From: Deefgea chitinilytica
GTDB lineage: Bacteria > Pseudomonadota > Gammaproteobacteria > Burkholderiales > Chitinibacteraceae
NCBI RefSeq assembly: GCF_016881405.1
Contig: NZ_WOFE01000001.1
Coordinates: 868,001 to 932,000 of the forward strand
Direction: 5' to 3'
Length of the DNA stretch: 64,000 nt
Part shown: one piece after another, positions 1 to 8,959 of the stretch
How the letters are laid out: every line of letters starts with the position of its first letter
How positions within the stretch are numbered: position 1 is the first letter of the stretch
The notes under the pieces: generated by a model
What the model was told of the DNA's origin: nothing
The model's input: the letters and a program-made list of their open reading frames with translations, nothing else
Databases searched by the model: none
Position numbers and translations under genes: made by a program

Positions 1-19
1 CTTAGAATCAGACTCACTC

Positions 20-1246
20 GTGAGTTCCTACAGATCAACAGCCGCAACAGTGGGTTTAGCTGCAATGCAACAGCAAGCTCAGCAAAGGGCCGCGCTTTTT
101 GGAGGGCTTGAATCAAGTGCAGCAGCAAAATTGAGTAAGCAGATCAATGGGCTTGCTGCAAATGTAGCCGCAATCAATTCGCCGTCACTGCGGGCAGTGG
201 AACAAGCGAGAGCGATGTTTGCTGATCGACCAAGCGCTTTGCTAAGTAGTTTTGCTTCAAAAATACCTGACTCATATGTCAAAACAATACAGGCGATAAA
301 TCTACAAAATAGTGGAATCAATGCAGCTATAAATGCCTTGAAATCGCAAAATTCGATGGTTAAGCAAATTGAATTAGCACCAAAAACCATGTCACTTGGT
401 ATTTTGAGCGATGTGAAGCATTTACTGGGGGAACCCTTATCAAGCTTCACGAAACAAATTGAGGCCATGAACGCTGCTGCTCCTGCAAACTCAATGAGGC
501 ATGTAATGGAGGCATTGCGAGCCCCATCTATGAGAATGAGCGAGAATATCGCTTCAATTTCTCAGTCATCGCCAAGTTATATGAGTGAAGTGCTTGCTGC
601 CCTGAACGAGCCTGCGCGTAAGTTTTCCGAGCAAATGAGCGCGCTTCAGGAACTGCATAAAAGAAGTGCTGCTGCGCAGTATGCTTTCGTAAATAATCGC
701 ATTGGATTGGAAGGCATAGATTCATTCGCTGCTGGTGAAATTGAAATTCGCCCGTCTACCGAAGAAGAAATTGCACTCAATGCATTTACCAAGAGTGGTG
801 ATTACAAAGATTGTATCAAGGTAATGAATGTTTTCATCAACCAAGGTCAAGTCAATCCAAGTTTCTGGCTCAACCCTTGGGTGGTCGGTATATTTATAGC
901 GTTGATATCGTCCATTATTAATCCAATCGTTGAAGACGCTTGGAAGCATTTTTCCAACTCGGTAGAGCCTATGGCAACCAAAAAGGAAGCTCGTAAATTA
1001 GTCTCAGATGTTATGAGAATTGATTGCTTTAATGTACGCAAGCTGGTTACAAAAAATGGGATTGCTGTTCGAGCTAGTACATCAGCTAATGCCAAAGTGC
1101 TTAGCCATTTGAGATGTTGGGATTCAGTAATAGTGCAGGAGACGCGCAAAGATTGGTCTTTGGTTTCGTGGACAGATAGTACGGGCAAGATCAATATTCA
1201 GGGGTGGGTTTTCTCAAGATATTTAAGCAAGCCAAACCAGCTATAG
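20..1246 (+). CDS. Membrane protein with helical repeats and C-terminal SH3-like domain; function unknown
   Basis: I do not recognise the family. The first two thirds (residues 1-240) are Ala/Ser/Met-rich and predicted helical. They contain about three degenerate units of roughly 30 residues, beginning HLLGEP (near 133), EALRAP (near 165) and AALNEP (near 194). A hydrophobic segment (PWVVGIFIALISSIINPIV, near residue 290) looks like one membrane span. The last 65 residues resemble a bacterial SH3 domain (GIAVRASTSANAKVL ... WVFSRYL), a fold often binding peptidoglycan or protein. The start taken is a GTG, but the frame is open to the window edge, so the gene may begin further upstream. It sits beside accessory genes. 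Confidence 0.6.
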   Translation: MSSYRSTAATVGLAAMQQQAQQRAALFGGLESSAAAKLSKQINGLAANVAAINSPSLRAVEQARAMFADRPSALLSSFASKIPDSYVKTIQAINLQNSGINAAINALKSQNSMVKQIELAPKTMSLGILSDVKHLLGEPLSSFTKQIEAMNAAAPANSMRHVMEALRAPSMRMSENIASISQSSPSYMSEVLAALNEPARKFSEQMSALQELHKRSAAAQYAFVNNRIGLEGIDSFAAGEIEIRPSTEEEIALNAFTKSGDYKDCIKVMNVFINQGQVNPSFWLNPWVVGIFIALISSIINPIVEDAWKHFSNSVEPMATKKEARKLVSDVMRIDCFNVRKLVTKNGIAVRASTSANAKVLSHLRCWDSVIVQETRKDWSLVSWTDSTGKINIQGWVFSRYLSKPNQL

Positions 1247-1276
1247 TTTGACTTTGTGTAGTTTTTGCAATTGCGT

Positions 1277-1320
1277 TAGAAGTAAAGAAACTCGCGGGAT
1301 GGCGGGATTCTTTACTTCTA
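1277..1320. terminator. Perfect 13-bp inverted repeat downstream of the SH3 protein gene
   Basis: TAGAAGTAAAGAA (1277-1289) is followed by an 18-nt loop and its exact complement TTCTTTACTTCTA (1308-1320). It lies about 30 bp after the stop codon, between two convergent genes. There is no T-run, so it is either a weak terminator or an mRNA 3'-end stabiliser. A second short hairpin (GGAT-agc-ATCC, near 1350-1360) follows. Confidence 0.5.
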
Positions 1321-1448
1321 TCGTCTGTCCTCGGTGAGGGGGTTAGCTAAGGATAGCATCCGGCTAATTAGCTTTTGGCGGGCCGAATCATAAATCACTA
1401 TTGTTGTGCAAGACCTGGGTAACAGTATTAAAGCAGTCTAGTGCACGC

Positions 1449-2180
1449 TCATTCAATGACTGCTTTGAACTTGCTGCTTTCATGTTGAATCAACTCGCTT
1501 TCATAATTGATACCCACTGAATAAGCCGCAATTTTGCCAAGATGCGTGTAGGGCAGGCCAGTCTCATCAGCCCAATCATTAAAAAGCTGCTGGATTTTGT
1601 TTAAATCGCGTTTGCTCGTTGGTTGATCGGGAATATCCAAGCCCGCCAACTGCAGCGCTAGCACCACGTCTTGCGTTAATACAAACGCATCTTTGCCGAT
1701 GTAGCGCAGCAACCATTGCCCCGTTTGGCCGCCCAAACGGCTGCCATGGCTTTTGAGAAACGCCATCAACTCGACTTGTCGTGAAGCAGGGTATGTATTC
1801 AGAAAGCTTGCAAAGCTGCCGTTTTCATGGCTGTACGTTCGCACAAAGCTGACGTTCTCCATGACGGCTTTAATCTTCTGCCAATGCCGCACCACGCGCG
1901 TGTCATTGCAATACGCTTCCCACTGCTCGGCGGACAGCATAGCCAGCGTTTCAACATCAAAGCCGAAAAAAGCATCTTCAAACTGCGGCCATTTATTACT
2001 AATCACCGTCCAGTTAAAGCCCGCCTGATTAATGGCTTTGCACATCATCGCCAGAATGCGGTGATCGGGCAGCGCCAAAAACTGCGCCTCACTCGCCACC
2101 GAGGGCAATAAATCCTGCAAAGCCTGCGCGCTACCTTTACGCGCGATGGCGCGGGCTTGGATTTCGGCGAATTTTTGCAC
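1449..2180 (-). CDS. Divergent DNA-3-methyladenine glycosylase I (Tag)-like protein
   Basis: The 243-residue protein aligns by eye with the central helical part of the Tag family, which excises 3-methyladenine from alkylated DNA. The match covers CKAINQAGFNW (near 48-58) against the Tag CLEGQQAGLSW motif, and FGFDVETLAMLSAEQ and RVVRHWQKIKAVMENV further on. However, the Glu that Tag uses for 3-methyladenine recognition is not conserved here (KAI instead of LEG), and I see no N-terminal Cys/His or C-terminal His/Cys of the Tag zinc site. It probably belongs to the zinc-less Tag-like subfamily (PF03352). Substrate uncertain. It is convergent with the upstream SH3 gene and alone on its strand. 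Confidence 0.7.
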   Translation of the reverse strand: MQKFAEIQARAIARKGSAQALQDLLPSVASEAQFLALPDHRILAMMCKAINQAGFNWTVISNKWPQFEDAFFGFDVETLAMLSAEQWEAYCNDTRVVRHWQKIKAVMENVSFVRTYSHENGSFASFLNTYPASRQVELMAFLKSHGSRLGGQTGQWLLRYIGKDAFVLTQDVVLALQLAGLDIPDQPTSKRDLNKIQQLFNDWADETGLPYTHLGKIAAYSVGINYESELIQHESSKFKAVIE

Positions 2181-2335
2181 GTTGACCTCGGGAGTTTGAT
2201 TTTGGATGGTAGAGACTTCGTTGGCTTGGTATCACTAGTTTCAGATTATTACTGATAAACAGAAAGAGTGGTGGATGTATTTTTCGCTAAGCCTTGTTTG
2301 ATAATGGCTATAGTTAAATACACCAATAGGGTATA

Positions 2336-2426
2336 TCGGATTGGCCGAAGGCGTAACCCGACACAAGTTTTCCCCATCACGAATGCAGTGTAGCGCGGGT
2401 CGCAACCCTCCCTAGACGACTGCATT
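2336..2426. repeat. Intergenic inverted repeats between the glycosylase and the PHP-ATPase genes
   Basis: Two palindromic elements occupy this 260-bp gap. The first (2336-2361) is TCGGATTGGCCGAAGGCGTA followed by ACCCGA, a GCC-ttc-GGC-centred stem. Motifs of the type GGGTTAGCCGAAGGCGTAACCC recur between genes in many proteobacteria. The second is AATGCAGT (2382-2389) with its complement ACTGCATT (2419-2426). No credible gene is seen in 2181-2440. A 60-codon open frame there lacks any family feature. Confidence 0.4.
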
Positions 2427-2440
2427 AGCATGGTTACGAT

Positions 2441-5095
2441 TTAGGTCAATTCTTGAATGCCATATTTTCGCTCCCTTTTCTCGAATGCATGGCTTCCACC
2501 TTCGAGAATATTGCAGATTTGCGCTCTAATCCCTGTGTTTGTTCTAATATCACCATCTTCGACCGCGCCTGAAGTGTATTTAATTTTATCGCCCGTATTA
2601 TTTGCAACGATCACTTGTTCTGCATCGGTATTTACAACCAAATTAGCATTGTGGGTAACAATAATAACTTGACGATATTTTTTAATCTTCCTAAACAAAG
2701 GTACTAACTGTTTCATAATAAATTCATTATCTAAATCGTCCTCCGGCTGATCAAAAACAAAAGGGCTTCCAAATGGATCTGTTGCTAACTTCAAACAAAC
2801 ATAGAATGTGCCCCGTTGCCCTGCCGAAAGTTTATCAACTGTTTTATCTTTATATTTGAAGTTGGCATTTGCTTGTAGGTAACTTTTAACGGACAAAGGC
2901 GAGTACAAGTAATTCAACAGTTCAAACCTCCCACCTTTGTTAAAAAATTCACCTTTCCACAAAAAATCTTCAAGGGTTATTTCTTTCCCATCAATCGTTA
3001 TTTGCTTATGGCCGGATAGTAGATTTATATAGCTATCAAAGTTGCTGACTGCAAAAAGCTCTTCAAGGCGCTGTCGTGTTGATTTGTCGATGGTGCTCCG
3101 AAACTTACCTTTATTTAGGCAATCCTCTAGCCCCGAGTAAAATTTCACCAAGTCAAAACTTATCTTGCCTTCAATGTGAATGTCCGTCAGTATTTCTCTA
3201 ACCAATTGATTTTGCTCAGCACTCCAGGTTTCTTTTTCTTCTTTTAATTTTAAAAAGGCGCTATCAATAATTTCTTTTTGTTTTTTTATGTGCCGATGAT
3301 AAGCGTGAGCGAATTCATTTCTATCATTTACATTTCTCCTGTATTTCTCGTCTTTTTGCTTTATCTCACTCAGCTTGGTTTGTGCTCGATCAATAAGTTG
3401 TTGGTGTTCTTCAATTTTGCTTAACAAAGAAGATACGTCTTGGTTGATGCCTTGTTTTATGAATTCACTAGTTATCTCGTCGTTTGTTTTTCTTAATATA
3501 TCCAGCTCGCCAATGCATAGGGCTATATTTTTTTCGATTGTTTCTAGTGTTGCATTCCCATTAATTGATTCTGCTTTTTGCTTTGTCTCGCTGTTGCTAT
3601 TTAAATTCAATATTTGTGCGTTTATGTCGCTGATGCTTTTGTTTATTGCAAATACAATTTGTTTTGCAAGTTCGATGTATTCTGTCTTTTTGTTTATTTT
3701 TTGTTGGTTTTCTTGATATTGCTCAATTAATGTTTTGTTTTGCGGGTTGGTGAGTGTTTCAATAAGTTTTTTATTTGCTTCAATTATTGCTTCTTGATAT
3801 TCTGGTTTGTTAATTCTGTTTGAATTATGGTCGACCTCTTCCTGGAAATTTACAAAATCTCGGTATTTTCCAATGTTGCTTGATATTTCTTGTGAAGTAA
3901 TAAGGTCAATGTCGCTTTCACTGATTCTAAGCATTTTCTTAATTTCATTGCTTAGGCCATTTGAGTTTTCACTGAATTTTTGTACGTCTCCTTGGGAGAC
4001 ATGAAGGTATGAATATTCATTTTCCCTAGAGTTGAACTCCACAATGTCACCGTTGCCCTTGTCAAGTTCGATTTGGACGTTTGCGACGGATGTTTTTTTA
4101 GCTGTGTTCGAATGGTTGAAATGTGAATTCATTGCATTAAGGAAAAGACTTTTTCCTGTGCCACGTCCACCAATAATCGCAATAAGATTTGGATTTAATT
4201 CGATCGCCTGATCGTCAAATCGTAAATCTTCCCCATCAAAAATTCTTCCACCTAGTTTTATAGTTTTGAATTTTGGTTTTATGTATGTGTTTTCTATGAA
4301 GAAATCATTCTGTTGAACGCGCAGATCTGGTTCAATAATAGCTTGTCGCAAACCTTCAAAGGTCGGCTTTGCTTTAACCCAGCTATAACTCTTCCCAATG
4401 TCTTCAATTTTGTGTGCGTCTGAACAATAAAAAACAGGTTTGGCTATTGCTTTTTCATATCGATTCGTATTTAGAAAATATTCACGATCTTGTGGTCTTG
4501 CAAGTAAAATTTGGCATTTACGCTCAATCTCATTTGCTATAGCCAAAGATCTACCTTCGCCGGTATTAGGTCTGAAACCTCCATATCCATTTGGGCAGCC
4601 AGCAATTAAATAATCCACACCAAATTTTAAGTGAGAATTTAAATGCTTTATCAAGGCTGTAAAATCAATAACAACATGCTCTAGCTTTGTACTAGCAGCA
4701 GAAAGTGAATCTTTTGAGCAGTATATTGTTTTTTCGTCAGGTGTTGTGTTTACCAGTGGGAGAGTGGAAATTACTCTGTTGATCTCTCCGGTTTTTAGTT
4801 TTTCAGAAAAAATACAATGGATATTTATCCACTCGCCATCTTTGTTTTTTTGTGAAATTCTAAATTCCAGATTGCCCAATACCGTGACCTCTCCATTTTG
4901 AGATTTGATGGCATTTTTAATGTTTTCCAACTCGTTATCTTCAAAATAAAAGTAATTTGTCACCCCTATTAGTTTTATGTTGGAGTTGATTATTTTTTGT
5001 GCGTAAAGTTCTAAATTGCCTGCAAACTGATTGTTCTGGTGCGTGTAAGGGGAGTGGATATGTAACTCCCATTTATTCCATACTGATCCCTTCAT
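2441..5095 (-). CDS. TrlF-type PHP-domain AAA/SMC-like ATPase, probable defence protein
   Basis: An 884-residue protein with an N-terminal PHP-type phosphoesterase region: the HxH of ELHIHSPYTH (near 12-20) and SDAHKIEDIG (near 224-233) followed by PTFEGLRQAIIEPDLRV. After this comes an SMC/ABC-like ATPase. Walker A is IGGRGTGKS (near 310), then a long coiled coil (about 390-620), the signature LSAGQRG (near 754), Walker B FVFDQPEDDLDNE (near 780) and the H-loop VTHNANL. This order is that of TrlF-family ATPases. PHP-ATPases of this kind are found in defence islands and some are antiphage. ATG at 5095 is preferred over an upstream in-frame GTG (5107) because AAGGTG lies 9 nt before it. The gene is A+T-rich compared with sbcC next door. 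Confidence 0.75.
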   Translation of the reverse strand: MKGSVWNKWELHIHSPYTHQNNQFAGNLELYAQKIINSNIKLIGVTNYFYFEDNELENIKNAIKSQNGEVTVLGNLEFRISQKNKDGEWINIHCIFSEKLKTGEINRVISTLPLVNTTPDEKTIYCSKDSLSAASTKLEHVVIDFTALIKHLNSHLKFGVDYLIAGCPNGYGGFRPNTGEGRSLAIANEIERKCQILLARPQDREYFLNTNRYEKAIAKPVFYCSDAHKIEDIGKSYSWVKAKPTFEGLRQAIIEPDLRVQQNDFFIENTYIKPKFKTIKLGGRIFDGEDLRFDDQAIELNPNLIAIIGGRGTGKSLFLNAMNSHFNHSNTAKKTSVANVQIELDKGNGDIVEFNSRENEYSYLHVSQGDVQKFSENSNGLSNEIKKMLRISESDIDLITSQEISSNIGKYRDFVNFQEEVDHNSNRINKPEYQEAIIEANKKLIETLTNPQNKTLIEQYQENQQKINKKTEYIELAKQIVFAINKSISDINAQILNLNSNSETKQKAESINGNATLETIEKNIALCIGELDILRKTNDEITSEFIKQGINQDVSSLLSKIEEHQQLIDRAQTKLSEIKQKDEKYRRNVNDRNEFAHAYHRHIKKQKEIIDSAFLKLKEEKETWSAEQNQLVREILTDIHIEGKISFDLVKFYSGLEDCLNKGKFRSTIDKSTRQRLEELFAVSNFDSYINLLSGHKQITIDGKEITLEDFLWKGEFFNKGGRFELLNYLYSPLSVKSYLQANANFKYKDKTVDKLSAGQRGTFYVCLKLATDPFGSPFVFDQPEDDLDNEFIMKQLVPLFRKIKKYRQVIIVTHNANLVVNTDAEQVIVANNTGDKIKYTSGAVEDGDIRTNTGIRAQICNILEGGSHAFEKRERKYGIQELT

Positions 5096-5137
5096 TTTAT
5101 ATTTCACCTTTGTAATGATAAATAATATAGTTTCAAA

Positions 5138-8100
5138 TTAATTTGCAGACAGCAAACTCCGCCCACCCGCAGTCTTCTGCACCAAAATCTTCGTCGCAAT
5201 CCGTTCCGTCATTTCCTGCACATGAGAAATCACGCCGACTTTTCTACCCATGGCTTGCAATCCATCCAGTGCATCCATTGCGACGCGCAGCGTGTCGGCG
5301 TCGAGGCTGCCGAAGCCTTCGTCGATGAATAGCGATTCAACACTCACGCGGTTGGATGATAGCGAGGCCAGACCCAAGGCCAGCGCCAGCGAGACAAGGA
5401 AGGATTCGCCGCCCGAGAGTGAATGCACCGAGCGCGCTTCGTCGCCCATGTCTTGGTCGATGACCATCATTGCCAGCGTGTCGTTAATGCGTTGCAGGCG
5501 GTAGCGGCGCGAGAGTTGTTGTAAATGGCGGTTGGTGTAGGCGAGCAGTACGTCGAGCGTGTATTGCTGCGCGTAGTTTCTGAATTTTTTGCCGTCGCTT
5601 GATCCGATTAAGTCATTGAGTTGCGCCCAGCGGCGTTGCTGGGTTTCTTGCGCGGCGATCTCGGTGAGCAAGCCTGCCGCCGTAGCGCGGCGTGCTTCGT
5701 CTTGTGCGATTTGCAATTGCAGTGCGGTGGCCACCGTCTGTGCGGCTTGTTGCGCTGCGCTGGTTTGGGCCGCCTGTTGCTCTAGCTGCGCCAAGCTTGC
5801 TGCCTCGCCGGATTGCGACGCTGCAGATGGGGCTTCTGTAATTAGGTCTGTCGCGGGGCGGTCTGCATCGCTGGCAGCAGCAGGGCGCTGTGCGGTGTGT
5901 TGTTGCTGCTGCGCGATGCGCTCTTGCAGGATAGTGTGGGCTTGGGCGAGCGCGGAATCAATCGCCAGCAAGGCCGCACGCTCTTGCACCAGCCATGCCG
6001 CATCATAGCTTAGCCATTTCCGCAACGTGGCCTCGGTGAAATCCTGAGCTGGGACTGGCGAGGTGCTGATCCACAGCTCTAGCCATTGTTCGAGCTGCTG
6101 CTGTGCGGACTGATATTGTTGCTGTAGCTGTGCTTGGGCTAGCTGCGCCTGCGTCAAGGCTTCTTGTGCGCGGGTGGCTTGTTGCGTTGCCTCGTGCGCG
6201 GCGTGTTGGGCTTGGGTGTGGGCTGATTTGGCTTCATTGATTGCCTGCGCCAAAGCCGCTTCGACGAGTTGCACGGCTTGCCCGGCAAATAAGGCATTGC
6301 GCTCTAGGCGCAGCGTATCAATGGCGGCTTGCTCGGCTTTAAGCTGCTCGCGTAGGCGCAGCAACTCCTGAGCGGCTTTTTCGTTGGCTGTAATCAGGGC
6401 CGCGTGGGCTTGCGCCAGCAGCTCGGTGTCTTGCTGGCCTTGCCGATGCGCCGCGCTTTGCGCCAGCCACTTATGTGCGGCCTGTTGCCACTCGGCCTGC
6501 ATCGCGGCTGGGTTATTGCTCCAGTTTCTTCGACAATCGGCCCAGTCGGGAAAGTGTTGCAGCGCGGGGGCGAGTTGCGCCCAGTTGCGTTCAACGCGCT
6601 GACTTTCTTGTTGCTGCGTGGCTTGCGCGGCGGTGAGCTGGGCGCTGATTTGCACTAGCGCCGCTTGCTGGGTTTGCACGACGTCTTTTTGCGCTTGATG
6701 CGCTTGGCTGGCCTGCTCAAAAGCGGCTTGCGCGGCTTCTTTGGCCTGTAGCGCGAGCTGCCAAGCCTGCTCTTTGCTGGCGATGGCGGCAAGCTGCGTT
6801 TGAATGGTCACGGCTTGCGCGGCAAACCAATTCGTCTCCGATACCGTATCTTGCAAACTGGCGATTTCGGCATACAGCGGGTGCGCCGCCCATTGGCTTT
6901 GCAATGCGGCAAGACTGCTATTGATTGTTGCGAGGTCGGCTTCAAGTAGCTGCGCGGCGCGTTGCAGATTGCTTAGCTCGGCGGTCAACGTGGCCTGCAG
7001 ACTGAATTGCTCTTGATACTGCCCACGACATTTAGCAACTTCGGTTTGCAGGCCAGTTAATAGCGCATGCAATTGAGGATTGTCACTGACGTAAGGGTGA
7101 TCCAAAGCGCCGCAAACGGGGCAGGGCGCATCGTCGAGCAAGCTTTCGCGCAGCGTTTCAACATTGGCATTGCACGCGGCTTCAGCCAGCTTGAGTGCGC
7201 GCTCCGCCTGCGTCAGTGTGGCTGCCAAGATCGGCAATTGCGCGGTGGTCTGCGCCAATGCGTGCTCAGAATGTTGGCGACTGGCGAGATTGTCGGCTTG
7301 CTGAGTCGTGAGTTTGGCAACTTGCGTTGTGTGCTCATTCAGTCGCTGTAACAAAGACTCGGCGCTGCTTAGATGTTCGCGCCGATTGGCGCAGTGGGCT
7401 TTTTCTGCGGCTAATGTGCTGATGTCGATGCTGGCCAATTGCTGGTTGGCCGCTTGCCGGTGTTGTTCGGCGTTTTGTGCAGCTAATTCTGTTGCCGCAA
7501 GGTCTGTTGTTGCTGTTGCAATGCGCTCGCTGAGTGCGCCGCATTCTAGAGCCAGCTGTGCCTGTTGGTCACCCGCCAGCTTGGCGGCGGCATATGCATC
7601 TGAGGCTTGCTGCAATAGCACTTCATACGCGGGCCAATTTTCGGCCAGATCTTTACTGTGGGTATTGTCTTGTAGCCATTGCTGTGCAATGGCTAGCTGC
7701 GTATACGCTTGATTAAGCTCGTTCTGCTTTTGCTCACACTGCTGAGTACTGGCGGCGAGGGCGATATTGGCTTGCTCGGTGGCCGCTTGCAGCGCATTGA
7801 GCGCAGGTAAGCGCGCTTCAATGCTGGCGTCGAGCTTTTTCGCTGCGTCCAGTTGCGGCGCAGCGGCGCTTTGCGCCTGCTCGGCAGCGGCGTGTTTAGC
7901 TTGAGCAAGCAGCAGCGCGGCATTGGCCGTGGCGTTGGCGGCGTTAGCCACATCGAGCTGGGTTTGGCAGGTCGCAATTGTGGCTACCGATTGCGTTGCC
8001 GTATTGCTGCTGCGGTCTAGCTCGGTGATCAGCGGTCTGGCCGATTGCACCGCATCGAGTTGCTGTAGCTTGTCGCGCCGAGGCGCGGCCTGTTCGTGGG

Positions 8101-8959
8101 CTGTGCGTTGCTCATTCAGCGTGGTTTGCGCGGCTTGAATACTTTGAGCGATTTTTTCGGCATCTTTGTGCCAACGGATGGTGCTATTGAGTTGCGCCAA
8201 TTGTTGATCAAGCGCCGCCAGTTGTTGCTGCGCCGCTTGGCTCTCGGTATCCAGCGCCGCGCGTGTTTCACTGTCGAGTGGTTTTTGATCGGCAAGGCGG
8301 TCGTTAATGCGCTGCAAAGCTTGCAATTCGAGTTTGGCGCGGGCAAAAGCGCGTTGCGACAGTACACTGTAAATCGTGCTGCCCGTCAGCGTTTCGAGCA
8401 GCTCGCCGCGTTCGTTATCGTCGGCTTTTAAAAAGCTGGAAAACTCATTTTGCGCCAGCAATACGGCGCGGGTGAATTGCTCAAAACTTAGCCCAATGCG
8501 CTGAATGATCTCAGCCTTCACCTCGCGATTGGTGCCGCCAATCGGCTGCAGTTCCGGCAATTGGTGCAAGGTCATTTTGCTGGCTTGCAGGCTGCCTTTC
8601 ACGCTGCCGCGCGCGCGGCGCACGCTCCAGCGTGAGCGATACCTTGCGCCATCGTTGCCGACAAAATCGACTTCAGCAAAGCCATCGGCGCAACCGCGCC
8701 GCAAAAGATTGGCCGCGTCTTGGTGCGTGATCAGGTCCGTGCCATCGGGCAGCGTTTTGCCGCCACCGGCTTTCAGCAGGCGCGGTGTGCTCTCGTACAG
8801 CGCCATACACAGCGCATCGAGCAGGGTGCTTTTGCCCGCGCCAGTCGGGCCACTAATGGCAAACAGCCCGGCAGATTTGAGCGGCTCTTGCTCAAAATCG
8901 ACTCCAAAATCTCCGGCTAGCGAAGCCAGATTTTTACCGCGAATAGCGAGGATTTTCAT
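5138..8959 (-). CDS. sbcC: Exonuclease SbcCD ATPase subunit SbcC
   Basis: SbcC is the Rad50-like ATPase that with SbcD cleaves DNA hairpins and protein-blocked ends during replication and repair. Walker A GPTGAGKSTLLDAL is at residues 37-50. Two very long Ala/Gln-rich coiled coils flank the zinc-hook motif CPVC (near 613). The ABC signature LSGGESF lies near 1186 and Walker B SLFIDEGFGSLD near 1210. At 1273 residues it is longer than the E. coli protein (about 1050). Part of the excess is a low-complexity insert near residues 1030-1065 (rich in Ala, Ser, Gln, Asp). The start overlaps the sbcD stop by 4 bp (ATGA), so the two are translationally coupled. Confidence 0.96.
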   Translation of the reverse strand: MKILAIRGKNLASLAGDFGVDFEQEPLKSAGLFAISGPTGAGKSTLLDALCMALYESTPRLLKAGGGKTLPDGTDLITHQDAANLLRRGCADGFAEVDFVGNDGARYRSRWSVRRARGSVKGSLQASKMTLHQLPELQPIGGTNREVKAEIIQRIGLSFEQFTRAVLLAQNEFSSFLKADDNERGELLETLTGSTIYSVLSQRAFARAKLELQALQRINDRLADQKPLDSETRAALDTESQAAQQQLAALDQQLAQLNSTIRWHKDAEKIAQSIQAAQTTLNEQRTAHEQAAPRRDKLQQLDAVQSARPLITELDRSSNTATQSVATIATCQTQLDVANAANATANAALLLAQAKHAAAEQAQSAAAPQLDAAKKLDASIEARLPALNALQAATEQANIALAASTQQCEQKQNELNQAYTQLAIAQQWLQDNTHSKDLAENWPAYEVLLQQASDAYAAAKLAGDQQAQLALECGALSERIATATTDLAATELAAQNAEQHRQAANQQLASIDISTLAAEKAHCANRREHLSSAESLLQRLNEHTTQVAKLTTQQADNLASRQHSEHALAQTTAQLPILAATLTQAERALKLAEAACNANVETLRESLLDDAPCPVCGALDHPYVSDNPQLHALLTGLQTEVAKCRGQYQEQFSLQATLTAELSNLQRAAQLLEADLATINSSLAALQSQWAAHPLYAEIASLQDTVSETNWFAAQAVTIQTQLAAIASKEQAWQLALQAKEAAQAAFEQASQAHQAQKDVVQTQQAALVQISAQLTAAQATQQQESQRVERNWAQLAPALQHFPDWADCRRNWSNNPAAMQAEWQQAAHKWLAQSAAHRQGQQDTELLAQAHAALITANEKAAQELLRLREQLKAEQAAIDTLRLERNALFAGQAVQLVEAALAQAINEAKSAHTQAQHAAHEATQQATRAQEALTQAQLAQAQLQQQYQSAQQQLEQWLELWISTSPVPAQDFTEATLRKWLSYDAAWLVQERAALLAIDSALAQAHTILQERIAQQQQHTAQRPAAASDADRPATDLITEAPSAASQSGEAASLAQLEQQAAQTSAAQQAAQTVATALQLQIAQDEARRATAAGLLTEIAAQETQQRRWAQLNDLIGSSDGKKFRNYAQQYTLDVLLAYTNRHLQQLSRRYRLQRINDTLAMMVIDQDMGDEARSVHSLSGGESFLVSLALALGLASLSSNRVSVESLFIDEGFGSLDADTLRVAMDALDGLQAMGRKVGVISHVQEMTERIATKILVQKTAGGRSLLSAN

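Noticed and set aside
2249-2431. 60-codon minus-strand frame between the glycosylase and PHP-ATPase genes
   Set aside because: No recognisable family or ribosome site. It overlaps the inverted repeats and looks non-coding.
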